Source: Legionella sp. PATHC035
GTDB taxonomy: Bacteria > Pseudomonadota > Gammaproteobacteria > Legionellales > Legionellaceae
Reading direction: 5' to 3'
DNA length: 64,000 nucleotides
Assembly (NCBI RefSeq): GCF_026191115.1
Contig: NZ_JAPHOT010000001.1
Span: 3,635,290 to 3,699,289 of the forward strand
Positions 29,040 through 38,274 of the stretch are shown piece by piece. A program made the translations under genes and the position numbers. The notes under the pieces were generated by a model. It was not told the DNA's origin, ran no database searches, and was given only the letters and a program-made list of their open reading frames with translations. Within the stretch, counting starts at the first letter, position 1, and the number at the start of each line of letters is the position of its first letter.

Positions 29040-30269
29040 TTAGGGTTGATGTGAACGATAACGCCAAAACTTAGGAAAGGCGAGACAACAAACAGTCACG
29101 CCGATAATACATAATACACCACCCGATATCAAAGCAGTGGTAATGCTAAAACTGGATGCGATAAATCCGGCACGGGTATCTCCTAATTTAGGTCCACTTA
29201 AATAACTGATCATTTCGATGCCTGCCAATCGGCCGCGATATTCTGTTGGAATGGTATTGTTCCATAAAGTGCCACGAAATATTCCACTGATAGCATCAAA
29301 AGCACCAGCAAGCGCCAGGAAAAATAGGACAAGCCAAAGTGAACTGGATAAACCAAATCCAATAATTGAGGCTCCCCATAGCGCAGCGGCAATGGCAATG
29401 GCTTTCCCATCACGATCTACTTTTGCCGTCCAACCACTGAAAAATGAAATAATCAAAGCACCTACTGCAGGTGCTGAATAAAGTAAACCCAAAGTTTTTG
29501 CACCACCGAATGATTGGGCTATAGCAGGAAGTAAGGAGTTGGGCCATGCAAAAACCATCGCGATAAAATCAACAAGATAGCTTCCCATTAATTCTTCTCG
29601 ATTAAAAGCAAAGGAAACTCCCTGTTTTAATGAAGAGAGAATGGATGGATGGACGTGCTGTACGGGTTTGGGAATATTATGCAACCTAATTAAGGTGACT
29701 AATGACATAAAAAATGTAATTAAGTCAATTAAATAAGTAATAACAATGCCGTATTGAGCGATGATAAGCCCAGAAAGAGCTGGAGCAATAATCATACAAA
29801 AACTGAATTTAAATGTAGCAAGTACCCCCATTTTTTTATAATCACTGGGATCAACAATTTGTTGTGCAATGCTATCAAAAGCAGGGCGATGTAGGCCGGT
29901 AATCGCTGACATGGACGCTGAAACGATAAAAATCAGGATCAGGGAAGGTGCCGCTTGATAGGAGTTAAGTACAAGCATGCAACAACCCACAGCAAGGAGT
30001 AATTCACTGAAAATTAATAACCCACGACGATTGTATCGATCTGCAAATACCCCACCAATCAGGGCAGTAACCAATAGAGGTAACAATTGTACTAAGCTTA
30101 ATAATCCCACCATAAGTGTTGATTGGGTCATTTGATAAATTTGATAGGGCAGGGCAACACTACTGATCATGGTGCCTATAAATGAAATGAACTGCCCAAA
30201 ATAGAGCAGCCTGAAATCACGATTTTTTTTTAGAAGAGACAGGTCTAGAAATTGACTCATATTGAACAT
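29040..30269 (-). CDS. MFS transporter, EntS-like (MFS_3 group)
   Basis: A 409-residue inner-membrane carrier with about 12 helices. The MFS loop 2-3 signature is GGVFADRYNRRGLLIFSELL, and the opening FRLLYFGQFISFIGTMISSV is typical of the MFS_3 exporter branch that includes the enterobactin exporter EntS. Substrate unknown; efflux of a small molecule or siderophore is possible. An alternative ATG three codons in (30260) is equally plausible; neither has a clear ribosome site. It stands alone, converging with the eptA-like gene. Confidence 0.82.
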   Translation of the reverse strand: MFNMSQFLDLSLLKKNRDFRLLYFGQFISFIGTMISSVALPYQIYQMTQSTLMVGLLSLVQLLPLLVTALIGGVFADRYNRRGLLIFSELLLAVGCCMLVLNSYQAAPSLILIFIVSASMSAITGLHRPAFDSIAQQIVDPSDYKKMGVLATFKFSFCMIIAPALSGLIIAQYGIVITYLIDLITFFMSLVTLIRLHNIPKPVQHVHPSILSSLKQGVSFAFNREELMGSYLVDFIAMVFAWPNSLLPAIAQSFGGAKTLGLLYSAPAVGALIISFFSGWTAKVDRDGKAIAIAAALWGASIIGFGLSSSLWLVLFFLALAGAFDAISGIFRGTLWNNTIPTEYRGRLAGIEMISYLSGPKLGDTRAGFIASSFSITTALISGGVLCIIGVTVCCLAFPKFWRYRSHQP

Positions 30270-30369
30270 CCAAATAGATAGGGCAATAGCTTAAGCGAAT
30301 AAAAGTAGATTTTATGCTTTTTAATTGATTCAGTATAGTGCTAATCGAGCAAACCCGGGCTTATGTGCT

Positions 30370-31248
30370 TTACTCGACATTAGGGTCATCATGATTTCCT
30401 TTATTTTTGATTGCTAACGGTTCCACAAAACTTATCGGGGTAGAGTAGGTCATCGGAATTTGTTCCGCATCAAACGCTTTTTTAATGTTTGTCAGTACTT
30501 CATCGAGTGAACGGCGTTGATCGCTGGGTTTAGGTTTTGTCCACCAATAGATTTCAAAATCAATTCCATTCGAAGAAAATGAAACTACATAAATTTGAAT
30601 GTACTTATCTTTAGAAACAGTCTCACATCGTTCCAATGCGCTGGAAATCACCGAACGTGCTTTATCTACATCCGTACCAAAATCAACACTACACCCAATT
30701 TTCTTTCGTCTTAGCGGCGTATCAGTCAATACCACAACTGTATTGGTATACAATTTGGCATTAGGTATGTAGACACGAGTTCCGTCTGTTTTGCGTAAAT
30801 GAGTGTTTTGTACGGAAATACGATAAACATAGCCTTGTTGTGAGTCAACGGTGATAAAGTCGCCAATACTAAAAGGCTCTCTGATTAAGAGTATAATGCC
30901 ACTTAAAAAGTTTTCAAAAATGTTTCTAAAGGCCAAACCGATTGCGACAGAGGTTAACCCCAAGGTGGCTAGGACATTGGCAGTGGTTACTGATGGAACG
31001 ATAATCGCTGATATGATTAATATTCCAATAAACCAAACTATAATAATGGTCAGCTTATGAAAAATGGTCACTAAATTGGCACGAATTGCCATTCTAGGTA
31101 AAAGAGAACTTACGAGTCGACTCACTATTTTTGCAACAAAGTAAGTCACAAAAGCAAAAATAATACCGATAATGAGATTAGGAGTCAGTGTAATGAAATT
31201 TTGCGCAAATTTATCCAATGTTTTTGTTATAAGCTCAATATAGCTCAT
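30370..31248 (-). CDS. Small-conductance mechanosensitive channel, MscS family
   Basis: About 292 residues from the ATG at 31248, which has AAGGA 8 bases upstream; the in-frame TTG at 31275 covers that site. Three N-terminal helices are followed by the MscS pore/beta domain: LGLTSVAIGLAFRNIFENFL (pore helix), then EPFSIGDFITVDSQQGYVYR and YIPNAKLYTNTV. The protein matches E. coli MscS in size (286). It opens under membrane tension to release solutes after osmotic downshift. Single gene. Confidence 0.92.
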   Translation of the reverse strand: MSYIELITKTLDKFAQNFITLTPNLIIGIIFAFVTYFVAKIVSRLVSSLLPRMAIRANLVTIFHKLTIIIVWFIGILIISAIIVPSVTTANVLATLGLTSVAIGLAFRNIFENFLSGIILLIREPFSIGDFITVDSQQGYVYRISVQNTHLRKTDGTRVYIPNAKLYTNTVVVLTDTPLRRKKIGCSVDFGTDVDKARSVISSALERCETVSKDKYIQIYVVSFSSNGIDFEIYWWTKPKPSDQRRSLDEVLTNIKKAFDAEQIPMTYSTPISFVEPLAIKNKGNHDDPNVE

Positions 31249-31535
31249 ATCGAATTTCCTTATCCTAGATTCCAAGTTTTAATCGTCGATTTTAGTTGAG
31301 TAGCAAAAAAAATGAAAACAAAATAATAGGGTTTTTTTACACTGCTACTTCTAGGCAAGATGCTGCCTCATAGTCACATACAGCATTTGGCTAAGATAAC
31401 CTTGCAACCAGGCTTTATTGATAATTCGGATATCTTTTTTCGAAGACCGATTTTGCGAATGAAATAGCAAAATGAATTGGTACAAAGAGAATTCTGATAT
31501 ATTCAAGTAAAACTCGCATTTTGATGAGATTTCAT
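31249..31535. other. Intergenic region between divergent MscS and MHS genes
   Basis: About 290 AT-rich bases without coding signal. It should contain the promoters for the mscS-like gene and the MHS transporter; the only structured element I see is the palindrome recorded next. Confidence 0.45.
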
Positions 31536-31559
31536 ATAGGATAAAATAAGGTATCCTAT
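31536..31559. promoter_or_regulatory. Operator-like palindrome before the MHS transporter gene
   Basis: Perfect 8-bp inverted arms ATAGGATA and TATCCTAT are separated by 8 bases. They end 17 bases before the ATG and next to the ribosome site. The geometry fits a dimeric repressor site; it could also be a hairpin in the mRNA leader. Confidence 0.45.
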
Positions 31560-31576
31560 TGTTAATATAAGGAATT

Positions 31577-32872
31577 ATGGCAATACTACGACGCGATCCT
31601 AAATCTAAAGCCTCAAGAAAAGTTTCTCTTGCCAGTTTGGTTGGTACTACGATTGAATGGTATGACTTTTATCTTTTTGGTACTGCTTCTGCGCTGTTTT
31701 TCAACACACTTTTTTTTCCTAAAATCAGTCCTGTTGCAGGAATTATGGCTGCATACGCAACTTATGCCGTTGGTTTCTTTGTAAGGCCATTAGGGGGGCT
31801 TATTTTTGGTCACTTTGGTGATAGATTAAGTAGAAAGAATATGCTTATTATCACCCTAACCCTAATGGGCACCTCTACCTTTCTGATCGGACTTCTTCCT
31901 ACATATAACTCCATAGGAATATTTGCTCCACTTTTACTTGTAATTTTGCGATGTATTCAAGGAATAGCTGTCGGAGGGGAGTGGGCTGGAGCAGTTGTTA
32001 TGTCTGCGGAGGTAAGTAGAGAAAAAGAAAGAGGATTTTATTCAAGCTGGCCAAATGCAGGGGCTCCATTGGGCTTAGTTATTTCCATTGCGGTATTTCT
32101 TATCTTTTCAGCACTGCCGAGTGAGAAGTTTTTAGCATGGGGATGGCGTATTCCATTTTTACTCAGTTTCGTTGTTTTTCTCGTTGGCCTTTATATTCGG
32201 CTCCAGATTATGGAGAGTAAAGTTTTTGTAGCGGCCTCGAAGAATAAACGCCCACCCAAGATTCCAGCTCTAGAACTACTGCGCTCCCATTTTAAGAACT
32301 TTCTTTTAGCCATAGGAGCCCGATTAATTGAGAGCTCTTCCTTTTACATTTTAACCGTTTTTGTATTAAGTTATGGAACTTATAATCTGCATTTATCAAA
32401 AACTCTTCTTCTTTATGCAGTAATGGTGGGATCTATTTTTGAGATGCTACTGATTCCATATTTCGGCATGATTTCGGATCGAATCGGACGTCGCCCAGTA
32501 TACATTTGTGGCGCTTTATTGATGGGTTTGTTTGCATTCCCATTTTTTTGGATGTTGCAATCAAAAAGCCCACATTTGATTTTTTTTGCCGTAATTTTTG
32601 GTATGTGTGGACCTCATGCAATGATGCATGGGGCTCAGGCAGCATTTTATTCGGAGCTCTTTAAAACACGAATCCGTTACAGTGGAACAGCCATCGCCTA
32701 TCATATATCAGCAGCTTTGTCTGGAGGATTAACTCCATTAATTGCTACCGGTCTCGTAGAGTGGGCGCATGATAGTACTTGGCCTGTCTCAGTCTATCTC
32801 ATTATCTTCGCAGTGATTACCATCATTAGTGTTTATTTAGCTGCGGAAAAAGCACAGAAGGATATTTCTTAA
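31577..32872 (+). CDS. MFS transporter, metabolite:H+ symporter (MHS/ProP-ShiA) family
   Basis: A 431-residue, 12-helix inner-membrane carrier. MHS hallmarks are SLVGTTIEWYDFYLFGTASA in helix 1, VRPLGGLIFGHFGDRLSRKN in loop 2-3, and LRCIQGIAVGGEWAGAVVMS in helix 4-5. Family members import osmolytes, shikimate, citrate or alpha-ketoglutarate with protons; the substrate cannot be told. AAGGA is only three bases from the ATG. The gene is preceded by an operator-like palindrome. Confidence 0.9.
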   Translation: MAILRRDPKSKASRKVSLASLVGTTIEWYDFYLFGTASALFFNTLFFPKISPVAGIMAAYATYAVGFFVRPLGGLIFGHFGDRLSRKNMLIITLTLMGTSTFLIGLLPTYNSIGIFAPLLLVILRCIQGIAVGGEWAGAVVMSAEVSREKERGFYSSWPNAGAPLGLVISIAVFLIFSALPSEKFLAWGWRIPFLLSFVVFLVGLYIRLQIMESKVFVAASKNKRPPKIPALELLRSHFKNFLLAIGARLIESSSFYILTVFVLSYGTYNLHLSKTLLLYAVMVGSIFEMLLIPYFGMISDRIGRRPVYICGALLMGLFAFPFFWMLQSKSPHLIFFAVIFGMCGPHAMMHGAQAAFYSELFKTRIRYSGTAIAYHISAALSGGLTPLIATGLVEWAHDSTWPVSVYLIIFAVITIISVYLAAEKAQKDIS

Positions 32873-33104
32873 TTTAAAACATGACATGGAAATTGTCTCC
32901 CATTCTATTTCCTTAAGAAATTTTTGAGTCATACTGTTGCTTGCTATTCATAATAGTTTCCCTGTGCAGCAGGGCATACTCTATGCTGCTCCAATAGATT
33001 AAAGTTAATTTACACTAAATGAAAAAAACAAACTCATAATGATTCAAAAATAATAATAATTGTCATATAATGACCATTCAATTTAAATTGAGAAAAGAGA
33101 TGAT

Positions 33105-34250
33105 ATGACAACAAATTTGAATGGTACTCATTATCTTGATAATGAAAATGAATCAAAGATTTCTGAATCTATTTCACAAACTGACCCTCAAATATTAAAG
33201 CCCAATCATATAATTAAATTATTAAAATCTCCGAGTCGACAAAAAGATGTAAGAAACGTTTTTTTTTACACTTTTGCAGATGTAGATCAAAAAGCAGTAT
33301 TGGATTTAATGAGCACGCTGAAAGAGTATCCCATAGATACTTCGGATGAAGTATGTGCGGCAACAATTCATCAATGGTACCTTAAATTGGGAATGCAAAA
33401 TAAACATGGATTTGTTATGACTGATAAGGAATATCAGATGTCCAAAGCCGCAAATATTGCTCGGATTATTACTTCGGGCTTATCCCCACAAAGTAGAGCG
33501 AGGTTAACGGGAAAAGCGCTTCTGGATATAGGGGCGGGTGATTGCGCTATGACTTATTTAGTGAGCGAAGCACTGAAGATGGAAGGAAATGGAATTGATA
33601 TTCAATCGAATATTGATTGGGGTGGCGAAAACAGTAGTGATAAGAAAAACAAAAATGAGTATAGGGAACAAATTAACCGTCATTATGTCTATGATGGGAG
33701 TGATTTATTAGGTGCGCTTAACGGGAAAAAGTTTGCTGTGGTGATGTACAATCATTCGTTACATCATTTTCCTTCTTTCAAAGCGCAATTTGACAGTTTG
33801 AAACAGGCAAGTCAAATTTTAGAGCCGGGTGGGATTCTCTTTTTATCCGAGCATGCGAATTGTTTTGATGACGAAGTTTTGGATCTCTCTCATATTTTAT
33901 TAAACCTAAGATATAGTATTGATAAAAATCAAATACCTACCCCTGAAGATGCCATGAAAGCTGTTTCAAAATTTAAATCTGAATATCAATCGCATTATTT
34001 TTCTAAAAACATTCTTGATGCGATTATGGGGCAGCTTGGATTTACATTAGTTAAAGAGGACATTCGCTCTGTAGGGGATGTAGCAAAGGCAACTTTTTTC
34101 TGTTTTGTTAAAAAATCACCAAGAGAGGAATTAACCTATTCACCATACTTCTTTGACATGGATAAAGCGAAGAGACTTCAACATCATACGGAAGATTTGG
34201 ATCACCATGAATCAATTCAAAGAAGGTATTCTGCTGAATCTATTAATTAG
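33105..34250 (+). CDS. SAM-dependent methyltransferase-like protein, candidate effector
   Basis: A 381-residue soluble protein. Motif I of class I methyltransferases is LLDIGAGDCAM (139-149), followed by GNGIDIQ (motif II). VVMYNHSLHHFPSF and ILEPGGILFLSEH correspond to motifs IV-V. About 135 residues precede the methyltransferase domain, more than in small-molecule enzymes. The C-terminal 40 residues are hydrophilic with His/Asp/Glu (HHTEDLDHHESIQRRY). The gene is monocistronic with long flanks. Target unknown. Secretion by a type IV system is inference from layout and tail only. Confidence 0.68.
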   Translation: MTTNLNGTHYLDNENESKISESISQTDPQILKPNHIIKLLKSPSRQKDVRNVFFYTFADVDQKAVLDLMSTLKEYPIDTSDEVCAATIHQWYLKLGMQNKHGFVMTDKEYQMSKAANIARIITSGLSPQSRARLTGKALLDIGAGDCAMTYLVSEALKMEGNGIDIQSNIDWGGENSSDKKNKNEYREQINRHYVYDGSDLLGALNGKKFAVVMYNHSLHHFPSFKAQFDSLKQASQILEPGGILFLSEHANCFDDEVLDLSHILLNLRYSIDKNQIPTPEDAMKAVSKFKSEYQSHYFSKNILDAIMGQLGFTLVKEDIRSVGDVAKATFFCFVKKSPREELTYSPYFFDMDKAKRLQHHTEDLDHHESIQRRYSAESIN

Positions 34251-34456
34251 GACACTTCCAACAACGAAAGTGGGGCTGTACTACCATTTATAATTCTCGA
34301 GTATCGAAACAGGTATCTCCACCCTGGTGGAGAATTAACTTAAATATCAAATTTCTCAGGAATGGATTCCTTGATGTCCAGGAATAACAAGGTTTTAACA
34401 TGGATTTTGCCTGTATTAATTACTTAATTTTTGATACAGGCAAGATCGCGTCTGTA

Positions 34457-34846
34457 TTATTTGGCAAAATTGTAAGCAAGCGACGGAGCTTCATCAATTT
34501 TTAAAGATGAATCCTTATCGATAGCGCTTAACAATACAGCTATGTTTTCTTGATACTCCGGAAATACACGTGAATAAAAAGTGAGATCCTCATGCGCTTG
34601 TTCAATGGTTTTTTTTATGTATTCCTGAACATATCCTTTGTCTTCAAACAGATACTCTTGACGATTCAAATTGGATAACATATTTAATACATGCTGTTGA
34701 TAGGATTTAATCAGATCTCCAACATTAGCTCGATTTGCAAATAAACTTTGCATATTAATATTGCGAATGGTGGTATCTAATATCACAACATTTCTATTCC
34801 AGTACTCATTATAGCGTTCTTCTAATGAAGAATTTTCAAATTTCAT
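34457..34846 (-). CDS. Hypothetical protein
   Basis: About 129 residues from the ATG at 34846, which has AAGGG 7 bases upstream; the longer frame to 34888 covers the ribosome site. The sequence is helical and charged (SSLEERYNEYWNRN, QEYIKKTIEQAHEDL), with no signal peptide or membrane helix. I do not recognise a domain. A 10-bp hairpin (TTGCCTGTAT at 34407 with ATACAGGCAA at 34434) lies just past the stop and may end transcription. Confidence 0.6.
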   Translation of the reverse strand: MKFENSSLEERYNEYWNRNVVILDTTIRNINMQSLFANRANVGDLIKSYQQHVLNMLSNLNRQEYLFEDKGYVQEYIKKTIEQAHEDLTFYSRVFPEYQENIAVLLSAIDKDSSLKIDEAPSLAYNFAK

Positions 34847-34984
34847 AATAAACCCTTTTTTTGATAAGATTGATAAATATAGAGACAAATTATTAAGAAA
34901 ATATTAAGTACTATAATTCATGAAGAGAGACATAGAAAGTTAAGGTGTTCTCAATGCATGGTGTGGATAGGTGACATTTAATGA

Positions 34985-35608
34985 TTATTCACTTCTTAAC
35001 GAATTTTTAGAGGACATCCCCTCCCATAATTCGCGGACAAAATCAGTATCTTGCAGTTCATGTATGGTTAGTTTTTCAGGTAATAAGGGATTTAAATCAG
35101 CGAAGTGATTTCTTACGGCTTCCCCTTGCAGCAAATCCTCTAAGTCAGTTATATAAGCAACGATGCGATCTTCAGATAAATTTTCAATGATTGCTTCACT
35201 CTCTTTTATAAAATTTGCAACCGCACTAGTCGCTTCTTCTGGATTTAAAGCTGTAAAATAATCAAGTAAGGGTTCATAGAGCGAAGATAATTCGATAACT
35301 CTTCCAGGGACTCCCACAATTAATCCACTTACTCCGTTTTCGACTTTCTTACCTTGTAAAAATCCAGTGAACAAGTGTTCAAGCAGCACCGATCCTCCAT
35401 AGGCTACATGCGGTTTGTTTACCGATATGTATTTGACTAGTGCTTCAATAGTGACTCGGTCAAAATTACCCCTAGTTGGCAAACCGTTCTCCGGACAAGC
35501 ACTGTGAATTCTATAATAGGGTATATTATGCTCTATTGACGACGCTAACTGGGTAATACTTTGAGGCCTTGTTTTGAAAAGACCTAGTAGGCTTTTCCCA
35601 AAACTCAT
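34985..35608 (-). CDS. Hypothetical protein
   Basis: About 207 residues from the ATG at 35608, supported by AGGAG 6 bases upstream. It starts MSFGKSLLGLFKTRPQSI, an amphipathic segment but not a signal peptide. The rest is soluble with alternating helices. I recognise no domain. It sits near another unknown gene on the same strand (140 bases apart), flanked by non-coding DNA, and may be an effector or a lineage-specific gene. Confidence 0.6.
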   Translation of the reverse strand: MSFGKSLLGLFKTRPQSITQLASSIEHNIPYYRIHSACPENGLPTRGNFDRVTIEALVKYISVNKPHVAYGGSVLLEHLFTGFLQGKKVENGVSGLIVGVPGRVIELSSLYEPLLDYFTALNPEEATSAVANFIKESEAIIENLSEDRIVAYITDLEDLLQGEAVRNHFADLNPLLPEKLTIHELQDTDFVRELWEGMSSKNSLRSE

Positions 35609-35791
35609 AAGAACACTCCTAAATACAACATACTTCAAAAAGGAAAATCAATTCGTGTACAGTGTATGTATAATTAAAATTCATTATGATTAAAGTATAG
35701 ACATTATTTGACTTTGGAAAATAAGAAGTAGGGGGGTATCTCAATTTGTAGAGACTCTAAAAATTTGTCCAGTTAAAAAGACCTATTAATG

Positions 35792-35860
35792 AATGGCAAG
35801 TGAGCGTAGATGCGAGCCTTAAAGGCAAGCAAAACCTACATCAAAAGGCTGCTTGCCATT
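35792..35860. repeat. Hairpin-forming intergenic element
   Basis: AATGGCAAG (35792-35800) and CTTGCCATT (35852-35860) are perfect 9-bp arms enclosing about 50 bases that include a small inner palindrome (GCCTTAAAGGC). It lies between two same-strand genes and could be a structured terminator or a mobile-element remnant; I cannot tell which. Confidence 0.45.
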
Positions 35861-35905
35861 AAAGAATCCAAGTAGCTTCCTTGTAATTGAATGAAGTGGG
35901 GTGGT

Positions 35906-36751
35906 CTAAGTCTTCTTATCTAAAGTATGTAAACGAATTCCTTGCTCTTCAATATGAATCAAACCCCGCTTATAAAGTTGTCCAAGTGCACTTTTAAAAT
36001 TTTTTTTGCTTTCTGCAAATAGTTGTTGGATCTCTGCAGGAGGGCTTTTATCATGTAATGCTAAAAAACCACCAGCTTGCTCAAGCTTAGATATAATACG
36101 CTGCGCTAATTCATTAATACTGTTTTGTCCTATTTGTCTTAACACAACATCTATTTTACCATCTTCACGTACTCTCTTAATGTACCCCGTTATTTTTTTG
36201 CCATAAATTAATGTTTGAAAAATATCACCAGCATGGATTAATCCCCAGTGACTGTTATTGATAATCACTTTTTGCCCCAAAGGTGTTCTATCAGCAATAA
36301 GTAGGCTAACTTCCTCCCCAGGTTTAAAGTGAGCTTCTGTTTTATCCAAAAAATAATCGATTTTTGAGCTCGCAATAATGCGCCCCTGATTATCTTGCTT
36401 TAAATAGACAAGATAAGATTTGCCTTTTTCCATAGGACGATGTTGTTCTGGTTTGGGTACTAATAAATCTTTATCTAATCCCCAATCAAGAAAAGCCCCT
36501 ACCGCATTCACATCAATCACTTTTAAAAAAGCACAGCGGCCTAATTGGGCATGAGGGCGTGCTGTTGTCGCAATAATTTTGTCGTCTGAATCAAAATAAA
36601 CAAATACATCCAGCACATCACCAACTAGAGCTCCTTTGGGCACGGATTTATTGGGTAGTAAAATTTCACCCCATTCCCCTCCTTGAAGATACACCCCAAA
36701 AGGAGCTTCCCGTACCATTTTTAATTTATTAAACTGCCCAATTTTAATCAT
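35906..36751 (-). CDS. S1-domain RNA-binding protein, CvfB/YitL family
   Basis: A 281-residue cytosolic protein built of S1-like beta-barrels and a C-terminal winged helix, as in CvfB. Seen: FGVYLQGGEWGEILLPNKSV (first barrel), VGAFLDWGLDKDLLVP (S1 core), then GYIKRVREDGKIDVVLRQIG and the C-terminal segment with ALGQLYKRGLIHIEEQGIRL (winged helix). CvfB affects translation or virulence-factor expression in Gram-positives; its role here is unknown. ATG 36751 fits the family start. A TTG at 36763 with GAGG close upstream is an alternative that adds four residues. Confidence 0.85.
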   Translation of the reverse strand: MIKIGQFNKLKMVREAPFGVYLQGGEWGEILLPNKSVPKGALVGDVLDVFVYFDSDDKIIATTARPHAQLGRCAFLKVIDVNAVGAFLDWGLDKDLLVPKPEQHRPMEKGKSYLVYLKQDNQGRIIASSKIDYFLDKTEAHFKPGEEVSLLIADRTPLGQKVIINNSHWGLIHAGDIFQTLIYGKKITGYIKRVREDGKIDVVLRQIGQNSINELAQRIISKLEQAGGFLALHDKSPPAEIQQLFAESKKNFKSALGQLYKRGLIHIEEQGIRLHTLDKKT

Positions 36752-36869
36752 GACCAAACTCAATTTTCCTCTATTAACCAAGCTTAACACAGAAAAAAAT
36801 ATTGTGTTTATTAATTATTAATGCTGTTACAAAAAGATGTCATGCGGAATTAATTTTTGACAAAAAAAA

Positions 36870-37499
36870 TCAAAGCAGTTTTTCTAATAAGATAATATCA
36901 GTACCGCGGACATGTGATATTTTTTTTGCTGTTGTCGATGTTTTCTGGAGCATTTTTTGGACATCAGAAAATAAATCAAAACCATGGTGATTTAGGGAGC
37001 GTAATAAAAAATAGGCTTTGCCGTCGTTTGCAAGCGAATTTTCTAGAGCTCTGATGAAGTTCTGAAAAGAGCTATCTATATAAAACCGACAACGATTTTT
37101 AAATTGGGAGGGTGAAAGCATTCCGTGACCAAGTTGGAAATAGGGTGGATTGCTGATAATCAAGTCAAATTTTCCTTCCCATTCTTTTTCATGCAACGCA
37201 TTATAATTTAAAAGATGCCAGCGAAATTGCAATTCAGGGCGGTTAATATGAGCCAAATTTTGATAAAAATATTCAGTATAAATATCTTGTATCTCAATAA
37301 ACTCAATTTGCCGTATTGCTTGAAGATGCCACGACAACTCAAACCCAATGACCCCACAACCAGCGCAAAGATCTAAGACACGTAATGAATCAAGATTTGG
37401 GTGGGATTTGAATTGTGTAGCAACAAATTTCGCAAGCTGAATTGAATCAAGACTAAAGCGATATTCGTCAGGTTGTTTGTAATGATAGGTAAAAGGCAT
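36870..37499 (-). CDS. tRNA1(Val) A37 N6-methyltransferase-like protein (TrmN6/YfiC group)
   Basis: A 209-residue class I methyltransferase. SAM-binding motif VLDLCAGCGVIGFELS is followed by the acidic strand IEFIEIQ, and the adenine-N6 motif NPPY is in LIISNPPYFQLG. The opening FTYHYKQPDEYRFSLDSIQL resembles the TrmN6 start. It probably methylates A37 of a tRNA; the exact target is inferred. It is followed upstream on the same strand by greB (17 bases apart), so the two may be co-transcribed. Confidence 0.78.
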   Translation of the reverse strand: MPFTYHYKQPDEYRFSLDSIQLAKFVATQFKSHPNLDSLRVLDLCAGCGVIGFELSWHLQAIRQIEFIEIQDIYTEYFYQNLAHINRPELQFRWHLLNYNALHEKEWEGKFDLIISNPPYFQLGHGMLSPSQFKNRCRFYIDSSFQNFIRALENSLANDGKAYFLLRSLNHHGFDLFSDVQKMLQKTSTTAKKISHVRGTDIILLEKLL

Positions 37500-37516
37500 C
37501 TGTTCGTTCTATAAAA

Positions 37517-38062
37517 TTATTCGATGTACGAAATATTGGTTACCGTTAAAATAGATTCTTTATCACCAATCCGTAACGTCCTACTCTCACCAACTTTTGC
37601 TTTCAATAATGTTTTCGCTAAGGGAGAAACCCAACTTATTTTTCCAACATTAATATCTGCTTCATCCAAACCTACAATTTTGACCGATTGCGACTCACTC
37701 TGTTCATTGATGTATTGGACCGTGGCACCGAAAAATACTTGAGTAAGACCCACTTGAAGTTTGGGATCGACTATTTCAGCGCTCTCTAAACGTTTCGTCA
37801 AATAACGAATGCGTCTATCAATTTCACGTAAACGTTTTTTTCCATAAATATAATCGCCGTTTTCCGATCGATCCCCATTACTTGCTGCCCAACTTACTAC
37901 TTTTACAATTTCCGGCCGTTCATTACTCATTAAATTTCGTAATTCATTTTGCAGCATTGCAAAACCATTAGGGGTCATATGATTTTTAATAACGGGTAAC
38001 GCTAATTCTCGACGTTCTGGTTCTGAATACTCATCATCTTCTTTAGTAAAAGCCTTGCTCAC
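37517..38062 (-). CDS. greB: Transcription elongation factor GreB
   Basis: A 181-residue Gre factor. The N-terminal coiled-coil tip has GDRSENGDYIYGKKRLREID, whose acidic residues stimulate RNA cleavage in stalled RNA polymerase, and the YIYGKKRLREIDRRIRYL form is typical of GreB rather than GreA. A C-terminal FKBP-like domain follows. It is slightly longer than E. coli GreB (158) through about 25 acidic N-terminal residues. The start is GTG with AGGAG upstream. Confidence 0.93.
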   Translation of the reverse strand: MSKAFTKEDDEYSEPERRELALPVIKNHMTPNGFAMLQNELRNLMSNERPEIVKVVSWAASNGDRSENGDYIYGKKRLREIDRRIRYLTKRLESAEIVDPKLQVGLTQVFFGATVQYINEQSESQSVKIVGLDEADINVGKISWVSPLAKTLLKAKVGESRTLRIGDKESILTVTNISYIE

Positions 38063-38274
38063 CCGAAACTCCTATTATAATCGTTAGAACAGAGTATTCT
38101 GATTATATCATCCTTTATAATTGCCTACGTCTAATATTATTTTAACTTCATTATTTTTCATTAACGATTTTACTTAAGATTATATTATTCGCGTTGTTAC
38201 AAAACCAAGGCAATCACTTAATCTCATTTAATATTAAGGTTTATTCCTATTTTACGTTGGGCTAACCGGGCTGA

